From the NCBI GenBank assembly GCA_965222345.1, contig CBDCTS010000004.1, forward strand, positions 558,001 through 622,000: a stretch of DNA of 64,000 nt, given 5' to 3'. Source of the stretch: JADFGZ01 sp965222345 (lineage in GTDB: Bacteria > Acidobacteriota > Terriglobia > 2-12-FULL-54-10). The notes beneath the pieces are model-generated. The model searched no databases, was not told the DNA's origin, and saw only the letters and a program-made list of their open reading frames with translations. Below, in pieces: positions 1 through 7,898 of the stretch; position 1 is the first letter of the stretch, and every line of letters starts with the position of its first letter. Position numbers and translations under genes: made by a program.

Positions 1-67
1 GTCACTGAACAGCTTACTCTCGGGAGTGCAGCCACCCATTGAGACATAGAGGGTGCGCGTCCCTGTA

Positions 68-1018
68 CTACTTTTGGGGGGAGAGAAAGAAATCAAATTG
101 CTTGGTCAGGCCAAACACGATGCCCGACCTGGGTGAGAGGCTCGCCAGCCCGGCCACGGCGGCGACGTCCCAGCGCAGTCCGCCGGCGTGGACCTGGAGC
201 CCCAAGCGGAACTGAGAGCGGCTCTCGGTTCCCAGGTGTGGCTTGCGGCGTCTACTCCAGTGGCCGAAAACTTCTCCGGCCAGGTTGACCTTGGGTGTGA
301 GGGGGTAGATTCCGGCCAGTCCATAGAGCATAACATCGTTTTGCACCCCTGCCAGAACCGGGTTGGCCAGGATTCCCAACCCCAGATTGCCAAAGGCATA
401 GAGTTTGCCGAAGTGTTTCCCCACCAGAATGCCGCTGTGATATTGGGTGGCGTTCAGCCCCAGCCCCTTGGCGGTGGATGCGTTGGGTACCTGAACGGAA
501 GTAAAGAAACCGAAGGACGGTAGGTTACCCGCTTCGTGCAACATGCGTATCTTGGTGTAAAGGTGGAGGTCCCCGTAATCGCTGGTTGCGGTGCCTCCGG
601 AACTCAAATGGGGCCTCACCGGGGCAGAGGAGGCTTCAGTTACCGAGAGAAGGTTGTGCGCCGTCCAGTCCATCTGCACCTCTGCCACCCCGGCCAGGCT
701 GATATGCAGTCCCATGACTCCCAAGCCGGTCTGATCCCCTCGCAACCCCGAGACCGGAAATTTGGCATCCTGCAGGAAATCGAACCCAAATTCCAGGGAG
801 ACACGGCCCGATTCCAGAATGGTGGGGTCTTCGGTTTGCAAGGGGCGCTGCTGGGCGGTCGAAGGAGGGGCCCACAGCGCCAGAGTCAGCACCACGAGCC
901 AAAGCCGCTGGAAGGTACGAACTACCCATGGGAGCGTCGGGCTGCGAGATCGGGACGGATGGGAGCGTCTGAGGAGCGATGGCGGGGAGCTAGACTGTGC
1001 GGCATCCTGATTCATCAA
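68..1018 (-). CDS. Secreted outer-membrane beta-barrel-like protein
   Basis: A 316-residue protein. A basic serine/arginine-rich head is followed by a hydrophobic stretch at about residues 37-56 ending in a signal-peptidase-like STAQ. The rest alternates Gly and aromatic residues in short strand-like blocks and ends in LTKQFDFF, with the terminal aromatic pattern common in barrels. I recognise no catalytic motif; it resembles putative transporter or barrel proteins of unknown substrate. The signal sequence starts late, so an internal start near residue 30 is possible. The gene stands alone; upstream in its direction lies the broken rsmE tail. The outer-membrane location is inferred from composition only. 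Confidence 0.65.
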   Translation of the reverse strand: MMNQDAAQSSSPPSLLRRSHPSRSRSPTLPWVVRTFQRLWLVVLTLALWAPPSTAQQRPLQTEDPTILESGRVSLEFGFDFLQDAKFPVSGLRGDQTGLGVMGLHISLAGVAEVQMDWTAHNLLSVTEASSAPVRPHLSSGGTATSDYGDLHLYTKIRMLHEAGNLPSFGFFTSVQVPNASTAKGLGLNATQYHSGILVGKHFGKLYAFGNLGLGILANPVLAGVQNDVMLYGLAGIYPLTPKVNLAGEVFGHWSRRRKPHLGTESRSQFRLGLQVHAGGLRWDVAAVAGLASLSPRSGIVFGLTKQFDFFLSPQK

Positions 1019-1053
1019 GAGCGGATACTAGTGCAAGGCCGGGGCGGAAGCAA

Positions 1054-1206
1054 TCAATTTCTCGGAAACAGTTCGTAGCTCAGAAGCGCCGCCGCAACCA
1101 TGGCCGCGGTCTCGGTTCTCAGGGTGCTGTCGCCCAGTCGGACGGGTTGAAATCCACTGTTCAGGAAGGTGTGGTGTTCCTCATCGGTCCATCCGCCCGC
1201 AGGCCC
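1054..1206 (-). pseudogene. rsmE: C-terminal fragment of 16S rRNA m3U1498 methyltransferase (RsmE)
   Basis: Minus-strand translation gives GGPAGGWTDEE, then GFQPVRLGDSTLRTETAA, ending LSYELFPRN and stop. This is the SPOUT-fold C-terminus of RsmE, with the GPEGG-type SAM loop and the LRTETA knot motif. Upstream the frame runs into a stop within a few codons, so the N-terminal PUA-like domain and most of the methyltransferase are absent. The break lies about 1207-1240, where a PagL-like fragment on the other strand begins. Confidence 0.75.
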
Positions 1207-1241
1207 TCCGGCTGCTCGCCTCAATCAACGCCTCCACCCCT

Positions 1242-1517
1242 GTGGCCCGGCGCGACCGCGCCGTCCTCGCCCTGCTCGCCTATACCGCCGCCCGCGCCGG
1301 CGAGGAAGTGCTGCTGACCACTCATAAGGTTCCGGAGCACACCTCGCATTTCAACGCTACCCCGCAGGGCGGCTTCGGCGCATACTGGTTCCTGCGGCCG
1401 CGCTCGGCGGTGATGTTTGGGGTGCACTACCATCACATTTCCAATGCCAGCACGGCGAAGCGCAATCCGGGGCACAACGCTATTTATATCTACAGCGGAT
1501 TTTCCTGGTGGCGGTAA
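1242..1517 (+). pseudogene. 3' part of a PagL-like lipid A 3-O-deacylase
   Basis: The last 60 residues contain GVHYHHISNAS followed by NPGHN and a final SGFSW strand. This matches the His-x-Ser-Asn active-site region and C-terminal strand of the PagL/acyloxyacyl hydrolase outer-membrane family. Only about 90 residues are present against roughly 150-190 for full-length members, and there is no signal peptide. The 5' part is missing at the same junction that truncates rsmE. A hairpin with a T-run follows the stop. Function is probably lost. Confidence 0.6.
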
Positions 1518-1546
1518 CCGGCGCTCTCCTCCAACGGCCGGTTTTT
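1516..1546 (+). terminator. Rho-independent terminator after the PagL-like fragment
   Basis: A six-pair stem ACCGGC/GCCGGT encloses a 14-base loop and runs directly into TTTTT, beginning at the stop codon of the preceding gene fragment. Confidence 0.6.
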
Positions 1547-1596
1547 CTCCTGGAAGCTTTTAGGCGCCGCCGAGAGGACTGCTATACTGAACTGCG

Positions 1597-1637
1597 GGGC
1601 GCGTAGCTCAGTGGATAGAGCATCTGCCTTCTAAGCA
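1597..1637 (+). tRNA. tRNA-Arg(TCT), 5' half only (disrupted)
   Basis: Acceptor strand GGGCGCG, D-arm TAGCTCAGTGGATAGAGC and anticodon arm CTGCCTTCTAAGCA with anticodon TCT are present. After the 3' side of the anticodon stem the sequence leaves tRNA consensus and enters the element end seen again after tRNA-Val at 25319. No variable loop, T-arm or CCA follows, so this is the chromosomal half left by an insertion into the anticodon arm. The 3' half is not in the window. Confidence 0.8.
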
Positions 1638-1912
1638 CTGATCCCCTCTCTATTGCTTCTATCTACTTCTATCTTTTTCAACAACTTAGGGACTCTGCTT
1701 TTCGCTCAAAGCTAATCCCAACCGACTCAGATTCGGGGGTTTTGTCACGGTTTTGTCACGGTCGTAAATCGGTCATCGCACGTCCTTACACAGTTTACTC
1801 ACACCTCGTAATTCCTCCCCACGAAATCGTCACCTACATTCATCACCCTCCCTTTCGCAAGAATCAATTTTGACCTAGCCCATTCGGTACTTGCAGTCCG
1901 ACTTAGCGAGGC
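1635..1912 (+). repeat. Element-end direct repeat, copy 1 (partner 25317-25598)
   Basis: Starting at the tRNA anticodon arm, about 275 bases match the sequence after the tRNA-Val half at 25317 with scattered differences. Shared blocks include CTGATCCCCTCTCTATTG, CAACAACTTAGGGACTCTGC, the paired 11-bp repeats and TCGTCACCTACATTCATCAC. It is the terminal region of one family of tRNA-targeting element. A toxin gene lies just inside the repeat in both copies. Confidence 0.8.
1740..1761 (+). repeat. Paired 11-bp direct repeat TTTTGTCACGG x2
   Basis: Two exact head-to-tail units, about 100 bases inside the tRNA-Arg junction. Related pairs lie at 23143, 25422 and 52386. The position suggests arm-type binding sites for the element's tyrosine integrase; this is inference. 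Confidence 0.7.
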
Positions 1913-1917
1913 TGACC

Positions 1918-1992
1918 TGACCGGCTTTGTTGTACCCTACTTCATGAGATTCTCTCTCACTTTCGCTGGTACAAAAATCCCCGGCCGGGTCA
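1918..1992. mobile_element. Short inverted-repeat relic with IS3-type ends
   Basis: TGACCGGCTTTGTTGTACC faces TGGTACAAAAATCCCCGGCCGGGTCA across about 30 bases. The ends resemble those of the IS3-family relic ending at 3974 and the element at 47751-48222. There is no coding capacity: a solo-end pair or internally deleted element. Confidence 0.5.
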
Positions 1993-2140
1993 CAGTCGCG
2001 CTGCCGATGAAACCAATCCGGTGAGGCAGGTACTGGGGTTACTCCTGTTCGGATACGTTAGGACCACGGATCAGTGGTGAGATAGGCGTGATTGCAAGCT
2101 ACGTTGGCGCACCTGCCGTCAAAATGGCGCTTGCAGAAAT

Positions 2141-2533
2141 ATGGCTAAACCGCTATATTTAGAGATGCCCAAAGAGGTGCTGAAGCCGGTCGAATGGGTC
2201 GGCTCAAGCAAAGGAGACCTCAAGAAGTTTCCAGCCGCCGTGCAGGATCAGGCTGGCTTTGCTCTATTCCAGGCCCAGGCCGGACTCAAACACCGCGATG
2301 CCAAACCGCTCAAGGGGTTGGGCGCCCATGTCCTAGAAATCGTCTCAAGTCACGACGGCGACACCTACCGGGCGGTGTACACGGTGCGGTTCAAGGCCGC
2401 CGTTTATGTCCTGCATGCCTTCCAAAAGAAAGCCAAGCGGGGCATCGCAACACCAAAGCAAGAGATCGATCTGGTCAAGCACAGGCTGAAGGCAGCGGAG
2501 CAGCACTACACGAAAACCTATGGCGAAGAGTAG
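2141..2533 (+). CDS. HigB/Gp49-like toxin of the RelE superfamily
   Basis: The 130-residue protein carries the RelE-superfamily core KGLGAHVLEIVSS...YRAVYTVRF...VYVLHAFQKKAKRG, typical of phage-derived Gp49/HigB toxins that cut mRNA in a ribosome-dependent way. The basic QKKAKRG segment after the last strand is a family hallmark. It is longer than most members (about 90-120) because of an N-terminal extension MAKPLYLEMPKEV. It overlaps the downstream HTH gene by 14 bases in the toxin-first order usual for higBA. It lies just inside a tRNA-targeting element end, the typical place for a stabilising module. Confidence 0.8.
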   Translation: MAKPLYLEMPKEVLKPVEWVGSSKGDLKKFPAAVQDQAGFALFQAQAGLKHRDAKPLKGLGAHVLEIVSSHDGDTYRAVYTVRFKAAVYVLHAFQKKAKRGIATPKQEIDLVKHRLKAAEQHYTKTYGEE

Positions 2534-2864
2534 ATCAATGAAGACGGAAAAAATGAAGATCACACGTGGCAGCGGCAACGTGTTCGCAGACCTGGGGCGT
2601 CCTGACGCCGAGGCTCACCTGTTAAAGGCAGAGCTCGTCACCCGCATTGACAAGATCGTTCGCCAGCGCGGATTCAAGCAGGTCGAGGCGGCGAAGTTGC
2701 TTGGACTGTCCCAACCCGACGTTTCGCGCCTCCTACGGGGAAGCTTTCGGGAGTATTCCATTGAGCGCCTCCTGCGCCTGTTGACGGCACTTGGGCGTGA
2801 TGTGGAAATCGTCATTCGAGAGCCCCGTTCATCGCGACAGGGCAGGCTCAGTATCGAAGCATAA
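2520..2864 (+). CDS. HigA-like XRE-family antitoxin
   Basis: After the family hallmark GNVFADLGRPDAEAHLLKAEL (residues about 18-38) comes an XRE helix-turn-helix KQVEAAKLLGLSQPDVSRLL and a C-terminal beta strand RDVEIVIRE. This is the compact HigA-type antitoxin that pairs with Gp49-like toxins. ATG 2520 overlaps the toxin stop; a second in-frame ATG at 2538 is an equally possible start. The antitoxin presumably neutralises the toxin and autorepresses the operon through the HTH, as in the family. Confidence 0.85.
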   Translation: MAKSRSMKTEKMKITRGSGNVFADLGRPDAEAHLLKAELVTRIDKIVRQRGFKQVEAAKLLGLSQPDVSRLLRGSFREYSIERLLRLLTALGRDVEIVIREPRSSRQGRLSIEA

Positions 2865-3138
2865 GCCCGACACTCTCAACAGTTCCGGTAGTTGCCTGAC
2901 CGGCTGGGATTAGGGTCCATCCCCGCGTGTATAAACCCAAGTTGCTATTGTCCACAGGAACCGCGCATACTTCGATTGTACCTGCCGCGTTAGGGAGCGC
3001 TGTCTTATACAGAGTTGAGCGCGCGGTAGGAGCTTGCTGCGACGGCTCAATCGCCATTTGAACAAAAAACGGCGCGTGCTTCCGGCAGCGAGAAAATGCT
3101 GGATTTGTTTCCGTCTCTTTGGTTTGGGCTTCGCTCAT
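2848..3138 (-). CDS. Doubtful ORF, possibly the 3' remnant of a truncated gene
   Basis: A 96-residue frame ends in an amphipathic segment (GTIEVCAVPVDNSNLGLYTRGW) that could be real beta-strand protein. Its N-terminus abuts IS3 sequence, and its 3' end overlaps the antitoxin gene. I do not recognise a family. It may be the tail of a gene interrupted by the IS3 element, or chance. Confidence 0.2.
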   Translation of the reverse strand: MSEAQTKETETNPAFSRCRKHAPFFVQMAIEPSQQAPTARSTLYKTALPNAAGTIEVCAVPVDNSNLGLYTRGWTLIPAGQATTGTVESVGLMLRY

Positions 3139-3152
3139 TGATAGAGGCCAAA

Positions 3153-3934
3153 GCAGGGCAATGGCGAGGAACGCAACGATACGAACTGATGCGGCGAGCC
3201 GACGAGGATCGGCTGACAGCGGCGGTGGTCACCCTGGCGAGTGAGTATGGTCGTTAGGGGTATAAGAAGATCGCGGCGCTGCTGCAAATCGCAGGATGGT
3301 CGGTGGGCCGCGACCGAGTGGAGAGGATTTGGCGGCGAGAGGGTCTGAAAGTGCCGAAGAAACAACGGCCCCGAAGGCGGTTGTGGCTGAACAATGGAAG
3401 CTGTATCCAACTGCGTCCAGAACGGGCGAATCATGTCTGCAGCTAGGACTTCCTCAGCGCCCGGACTCATGATGGAAGGCTGCTGCGGATACTCACGCTG
3501 ATCGACGAGTACACGCGGGAATGCCTGGCGCTAGGGGTAGCACGGAGGCTGAACTCGCAGGATGTGATCGAGACGCTGTCGGAGGTGATGCTGTGGCGAG
3601 GGATTCCGGAGCATATCCGATCCGACAATGGGCCGGAGTTTGTTGCCCCGCAGCTGCGGGACTGGCTGCGGGGACTGGGGAGCAGTCCCCTGTATATCGA
3701 GCCAGGCAGTCCCTGGGAGAACGGTACTGCGAGAGCTTTAATGGGAAGCTGAGGGAGGAATGCCTGAATGGGGAGATCTTCTACTCGTTGCAGGAGGCAC
3801 GGATCGTGATCGAGCAGTGGCGGCAGCAGTACAACCGGGTCAGACCGCACGCCGCGGTGGGGTATAGGCCCCCGGCTCCGGGGGCCTATACCCCACCCTG
3901 GAACCCGATTCCAATGCTTCAAATGGTAATGTAA
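3153..3934 (+). pseudogene. IS3-family transposase OrfB, decayed
   Basis: Reading through several frames recovers the IS3 OrfB integrase domain. Recognisable segments are QWRGTQRYEL, the HTH-like block KIAALLQIAGWSVGRDRVERIWRREGL, LIDEYTRECLAL, RSDNGPEFVAPQLRDWL, the Glu-bearing ESFNGKLREECL and the tail GYRPPAPGAYTPPWNP. The copy starts mid-protein, has TAG in place of the Tyr in GRYGYKK and of the Trp before DFLSAR, and a frameshift near 3725. OrfA is absent. Dead copy. Confidence 0.85.
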
Positions 3935-3974
3935 TATGTCTCACATCACTTGGTACAAAATCTCGGCCCGGTCA
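3935..3974 (+). mobile_element. Right end of the IS3 relic
   Basis: GTCTCACATCACTTGGTACA followed by AAATCTCGGCCCGGTCA ends this copy. Close copies of the same tail lie at 41890-41937 and 46550-46599, so at least three insertions of this IS3 type decayed in the window. Confidence 0.7.
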
Positions 3975-4112
3975 GTCTGGAGCAAATCAGGGCGTGCGAT
4001 GGGAGGGTTCCACCGGCGTCGCATCGTCCGTTACGTGAGAGCCAGCGCACCCAGTTCGGGTTGGCGGCAGTGAGCTTTGCGCGATTCTTCCAAAAGCGGC
4101 GTGGAGACACGA

Positions 4113-5162
4113 ATGGTACCGTTTGGTCTTTCCGTAGGCGTTAGTGCGCGAGAGCCGCTGCTGCGCGCGTCGGAGATCGCGCGTGAAGCGGAAAAAGGCG
4201 GATTCAAGCGCTTGTACTTCATCGATTTTCAACTCGCGATGAAGGATGTCTATGTTACGCTGGCGCTCTGCGCCATGAGTACGGAACAGATTCAACTGGG
4301 AACCGGTGTCACGAATCCCATCACGCGTGATCCGACGGTGACCGCCTGTGCGGTATCGGCGATTCAGGAGGTAAGCAAGGGCCGGGCCATCCTCGGGATA
4401 GGGGCTGGGATGACTTCGGTTGAAGGGATCGGGCTAAAACCGGCTCGATTGCAAACGGTCGAAGAAACTGTGAACGTGATCCGAAGGTTGCTGGCTGGAG
4501 AGACGGTGCGGCAACGGGGACAGGACGTACGTCTGGCTACGACTCAGGGGCGGGTGCCGATCTTCATTTCCGCCAGCCAGCCCAAGATGCTCCGTCTGGC
4601 GGGCCGGGTGGGCGATGGGGTGATTCTGATGGGATCTTCCACTCCGCGCCTGGTACAGGAACAGATCGACACCGTGATTGCCGGAGCACGAGAAGCCGGC
4701 AGGAAGCGAAGCGAAATATGTATCGATCTCTGGCAGACGATTTCGGTGTCCGACAATCGTCAGCAGGCTCTGGATGACGTAAAACCATGGGTGGCGAGCC
4801 AATCGAAGTGGTGGTGGGGCAAGACGACGAACTGGCCACGCGAAGTCGCTGCGGCAGTGCGCGGCAAGGAAATCGAGCAGGCGACCCGGACGTACGATTA
4901 CCTGGAGCACTTATCGTTGCATGCGGCACACCGCGAGGTGGTGAGCGACGAAATGGCAGACGTCATGGCTATCGCAGGCGACGCTGGCCACTGCGTTGCG
5001 AAGTTGCACGCACTGGCTTCGCTGGACATCGACCGTATCACCTTATCCCTGCTATCGGGTGGACGACTGAGCCGGCTTCAGACGCTGGCTAAAGTTGCCC
5101 GAGCCGTCGAAAGCGGGCTTTCTAACTCACTTCCGGTACGCAGGAACACACACGATGGCTGA
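4113..5162 (+). CDS. Luciferase-like (LLM class) flavin-dependent oxidoreductase
   Basis: A 349-residue TIM-barrel protein of the LLM family, near methylenetetrahydromethanopterin reductase-like and F420/FMN-dependent monooxygenases. Visible signatures: FGLSVGVS at the first strand, IQLGTGVTNPITRDP (residues about 54-68), GRAILGIGAGMTSVEGIG and the SASQPKMLRLAGRVGDGVI block that contacts flavin phosphate. ATG 4113 precedes the first strand directly; an upstream TTG adds only an unrelated dozen residues. It overlaps the thiolase-like gene by 8 bases, so the two are probably translationally coupled. The cofactor, F420 or FMN, cannot be told from sequence. The substrate is presumably oxidised before cleavage by the downstream pair. 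Confidence 0.8.
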   Translation: MVPFGLSVGVSAREPLLRASEIAREAEKGGFKRLYFIDFQLAMKDVYVTLALCAMSTEQIQLGTGVTNPITRDPTVTACAVSAIQEVSKGRAILGIGAGMTSVEGIGLKPARLQTVEETVNVIRRLLAGETVRQRGQDVRLATTQGRVPIFISASQPKMLRLAGRVGDGVILMGSSTPRLVQEQIDTVIAGAREAGRKRSEICIDLWQTISVSDNRQQALDDVKPWVASQSKWWWGKTTNWPREVAAAVRGKEIEQATRTYDYLEHLSLHAAHREVVSDEMADVMAIAGDAGHCVAKLHALASLDIDRITLSLLSGGRLSRLQTLAKVARAVESGLSNSLPVRRNTHDG

Positions 5163-6357
5163 TCTGAAGAAGTCGGCATCGATTGTGGGCGTGTACGAGC
5201 ACCCGAGTCGATACGCCCCAGAAAAAAGCGAATGGCTGATCCAGGCCGAATCAGCGATCGGAGCGCTCGAAGATGCCGGGCTGAAGCCAGGCGACATCGA
5301 TGCGTACTTTACCTCAGCAACGGCGCCGGAGGGGGGATATCTTGGCCCGCACTCCGCCATTATGATGGCGGATTACCTGAACATCCATCCCACGTTCATT
5401 GACGAAACAGACGTCGGAGGCGCGTCGTTCGGCTACTACCTGAATCGCGCAGTGATTGGGATCCATGCAGGCCTGTTCCGGTGCGCGTTGATCGCCTATG
5501 GAGCGACCGCACGATCACGCAAGGTGCCCGTAGGAACCATCGGGTACAACCGGCTTGTCGGGAAGGAGATGTCGCCGACGCCAGACAGTTTCGAGGAACC
5601 CTACGGGCTGACCGTTGTAGGTCTCATGGGGATCATCGCGCAACGCTACATGCACGATTACGGTCTCACCTCGAAACAATTAGCTCGGGTGGCCGTGACG
5701 ATGCGGAAGCACGCATCATTAAACCCGGTTGCGATGTTTCGCGATCCAATCACTGTGGACGATGTGTTGAACTCGCCGGTGATCGCATCGCCGCTGCACA
5801 GGCTGGACTGTTGTGTCATCACAGACGGCGGAGCCGCGGTGATCGTTGCCTCACCGGAGTTCGCTCGCAACTGTAAGAAACCGCCGGTTTGGGTTCTCGG
5901 GTTCGGAGAATCCTTCATGCATCATGAAGCGGGTTACGGGGATTGGGCGAAAGGAACCCGACAGATGGTCACTCGGGCGGCGACGCACGCGTTTGGGATG
6001 GCGGGCTTAACCCCGGACGATATTGATACGGCAATGGTGTACGACGCCTTTACGCTGAATGTGCCGATCGATCTGGAGGGCATGGGGTTCTGTCCAGTCG
6101 GACAAGGCGGCGCCTTCGTGGAAGAGGGCCACATCGAGCTCACCGGGCGGCTGCCCGTCAATCCAGACGGCGGCGGGCTCTCCTCAACGCACCCAGGACG
6201 TCGCGGCATCTTCCTGTTCGTCGAAGCGACCAAGCAACTGCGTGGCGAGGCAGGAGCACGCCAAGTGCCGAATTGCAGAATCGCGGCCTGCACTGCAACC
6301 GGCGCAGCATTTCTTGCCCGCCGGGGGAGCGCTGTCCACATCCTGGCGAGGGATTGA
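5155..6357 (+). CDS. SCP2-type thiolase-fold protein lacking the nucleophilic Cys
   Basis: A 400-residue thiolase-superfamily protein. The N-terminal half has GLKPGDIDAYFT and VGLMGIIAQRYM; the C-terminal half has GLTPDDIDTAMVYDAF, NPDGGGLSSTHPGRRG and a CTATGAAFL tail. Where thiolases have the nucleophilic Cys (CxSG), this protein reads VGGASFG. That loss is known in Ltp2-type retro-aldolases, which work with a DUF35 partner, exactly the next gene three bases downstream. Acyl-CoA aldol cleavage is therefore more likely than thiolysis (inference). ATG 5155 overlaps the previous stop and starts the protein at its first strand. Confidence 0.75.
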   Translation: MADLKKSASIVGVYEHPSRYAPEKSEWLIQAESAIGALEDAGLKPGDIDAYFTSATAPEGGYLGPHSAIMMADYLNIHPTFIDETDVGGASFGYYLNRAVIGIHAGLFRCALIAYGATARSRKVPVGTIGYNRLVGKEMSPTPDSFEEPYGLTVVGLMGIIAQRYMHDYGLTSKQLARVAVTMRKHASLNPVAMFRDPITVDDVLNSPVIASPLHRLDCCVITDGGAAVIVASPEFARNCKKPPVWVLGFGESFMHHEAGYGDWAKGTRQMVTRAATHAFGMAGLTPDDIDTAMVYDAFTLNVPIDLEGMGFCPVGQGGAFVEEGHIELTGRLPVNPDGGGLSSTHPGRRGIFLFVEATKQLRGEAGARQVPNCRIAACTATGAAFLARRGSAVHILARD

Positions 6358-6360
6358 CCG

Positions 6361-6768
6361 ATGCCTGCATGGAAGAAGCCGTTGCCTGTCGAGAGTGGCG
6401 AGACGAAGCCCTTTTGGGACGCCTGTCGAGAAGGGCGATTTCTCATTCAACGTTGCAGGACGTGTGAGAATTATCAATACCACTACAGGGGATTCTGCTC
6501 GCATTGCTGGACAGGGGAGATCGAAGACGTGGCGGCCAGTGGTCGCGGGAGAGTGTGGTCCTACACGGTTGTGCATCGAACTCGCATGCCGGGGTTCCAG
6601 GATGAGGTTCCCTATGTCGTTGCCCTCGTGGAACTCGACGAAGGCGTCAAGGTTCTGAGTAACATTATTAATTGCGCGCCGGAAAGGGTGAACATTGGTC
6701 TGTCCGTGCAACTCACGTTTGTGAGGGCCGATGCGACGTGGAATATCCCCATGTTCGAACCGGCATAG
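6361..6768 (+). CDS. DUF35 zinc-ribbon/OB-fold partner protein
   Basis: A 135-residue protein with an N-terminal rubredoxin-like zinc ribbon (C32, C35, C46, C49) and an OB-fold (GRGRVWSYTVVHR...PYVVALVELDEGVKVLSNI). Such proteins bind acyl-CoA and form complexes with thiolase-fold enzymes. Spacing of three bases from the thiolase-like gene strongly implies a stable heteromer, for example an Ltp2-ChsH2-like aldolase. All four metal ligands are present. Confidence 0.85.
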   Translation: MPAWKKPLPVESGETKPFWDACREGRFLIQRCRTCENYQYHYRGFCSHCWTGEIEDVAASGRGRVWSYTVVHRTRMPGFQDEVPYVVALVELDEGVKVLSNIINCAPERVNIGLSVQLTFVRADATWNIPMFEPA

Positions 6769-6801
6769 AAGCCAGTACCGCGCCGCCAACGCTTTATTTG
6801 A

Positions 6802-7776
6802 GTGGAGAATTCCCTGATCATCGACGCGCACGTCCACATTCTTGACGAAGGTTTCTGGCCGGTACAGTGGTTCGACTGGGTTGCGTACAGTTGGGCCCGA
6901 AGCAGACCTCCATATCGTGACCCTGCCGTCGTTCGGCCCAGGATCGAATCCGGTTTGACCGACCCAGACGGCAGTCGTATGGTGGCGGACATGGACGCCG
7001 CGGGCGTAGACACGGCGGTCATCCTGCCGATCGACTGGGGCCCGGACTTTGACCCGGGACGAAGAGTGCCACCCGACAGAGTTGTGGAGCATGCCGCTGG
7101 TCTGCAGGCGAAATATCCTGGGCGTTTCATCGCGTTTGCGGGCATTGATCCGCGTCGTCCGAAGGCTCCCGAGTTGCTGGAGTGGGCCATACGCAAACTC
7201 GGAGTCCGGGGTCTCAAGCTCTATCCACCGATGGGATTTTACCCCTACGACAAGGCCGCCTACCCGTTGTACGAACTCTGTGAAGCCGAAGAGTTGCCCG
7301 TTCTGTTCCACACGGGCGAACTATCTCTGGCGATTACGGCACCCCGATTTGCGAACCCCCTATATGTGCAGGAGGTGCAAGCACGCTTCCCTCGCTTGAT
7401 CGTATGGCTAGGGCACGCGGGAGCAAAGCTCTGGTGGGACGAGGCTGTCACGGTCGCCGCGAACGGCGTCAATTCCTATTTGGAACTGTCCGTTTGGATT
7501 TACCATGACACTACGGAGAAGGAAGAGGAGCTGTTTCTCAGACGGCTGGCTTTGGCGAGGGATCGGCTTGGCCCGCACCGGCTTCTGTTCGGCAGCGACC
7601 ATGTCTCGGGAGCCCGTGTGAGAGGTCGCGCTTTTCTCCCCAGGATCGTCCGCTGGTTCGAGGATCTGCCCGAGCGTGCGGCGAAGCTCGGGATCAGTTT
7701 CACCGACGAGGAGATGCAACTGATCATGGGGGGCAACGCCGCCCGGTGCCTGCGATTGCACACGCCTTCCAGCTAA
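6802..7776 (+). CDS. Amidohydrolase-2 family metal-dependent hydrolase/decarboxylase
   Basis: A TIM-barrel of the amidohydrolase-2 (ACMSD-like) family. The first-strand metal motif is DAHVH (H10, H12), followed by GIDPRRP, GLKLYPPMGFYPYD, VLFHTGE, LIVWLGHAG and FGSDHV, which bears the catalytic Asp. The 324-residue length is normal. Members decarboxylate or hydrolyse ring-derived acids; the substrate is unknown here. The start is GTG 6802; no ATG lies before the first metal motif. It follows the aldolase-like pair by 33 bases in the same direction and probably acts in the same pathway. Confidence 0.75.
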   Translation: MENSLIIDAHVHILDEGFWPVQWFDWVAYSWARSRPPYRDPAVVRPRIESGLTDPDGSRMVADMDAAGVDTAVILPIDWGPDFDPGRRVPPDRVVEHAAGLQAKYPGRFIAFAGIDPRRPKAPELLEWAIRKLGVRGLKLYPPMGFYPYDKAAYPLYELCEAEELPVLFHTGELSLAITAPRFANPLYVQEVQARFPRLIVWLGHAGAKLWWDEAVTVAANGVNSYLELSVWIYHDTTEKEEELFLRRLALARDRLGPHRLLFGSDHVSGARVRGRAFLPRIVRWFEDLPERAAKLGISFTDEEMQLIMGGNAARCLRLHTPSS

Positions 7777-7898
7777 GTTCGTTTTGCACGGCCGGCGGTT
7801 CCCTGACATTTGTTGGGTTCGCCACTCGAAACGGAATCCCGCGAAACCTACTCCATGATCGCACCTGTTTCTGAGGACGAGATGCAAGGAGACCTCCC

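Noticed and set aside
3862..3891. Strong GC hairpin (AGGCCCCCGG...CCGGGGGCCT), also at 16552 and 46490, as a terminator
   Set aside because: In all three places it codes for the YRPPAPGAY segment of IS3 OrfB, so the symmetry is coding; no T-run follows.
6184..7311. 375-residue minus-strand ORF and other long antisense frames in the catabolic cluster
   Set aside because: They are opposite to well-supported enzymes and carry no family motifs.
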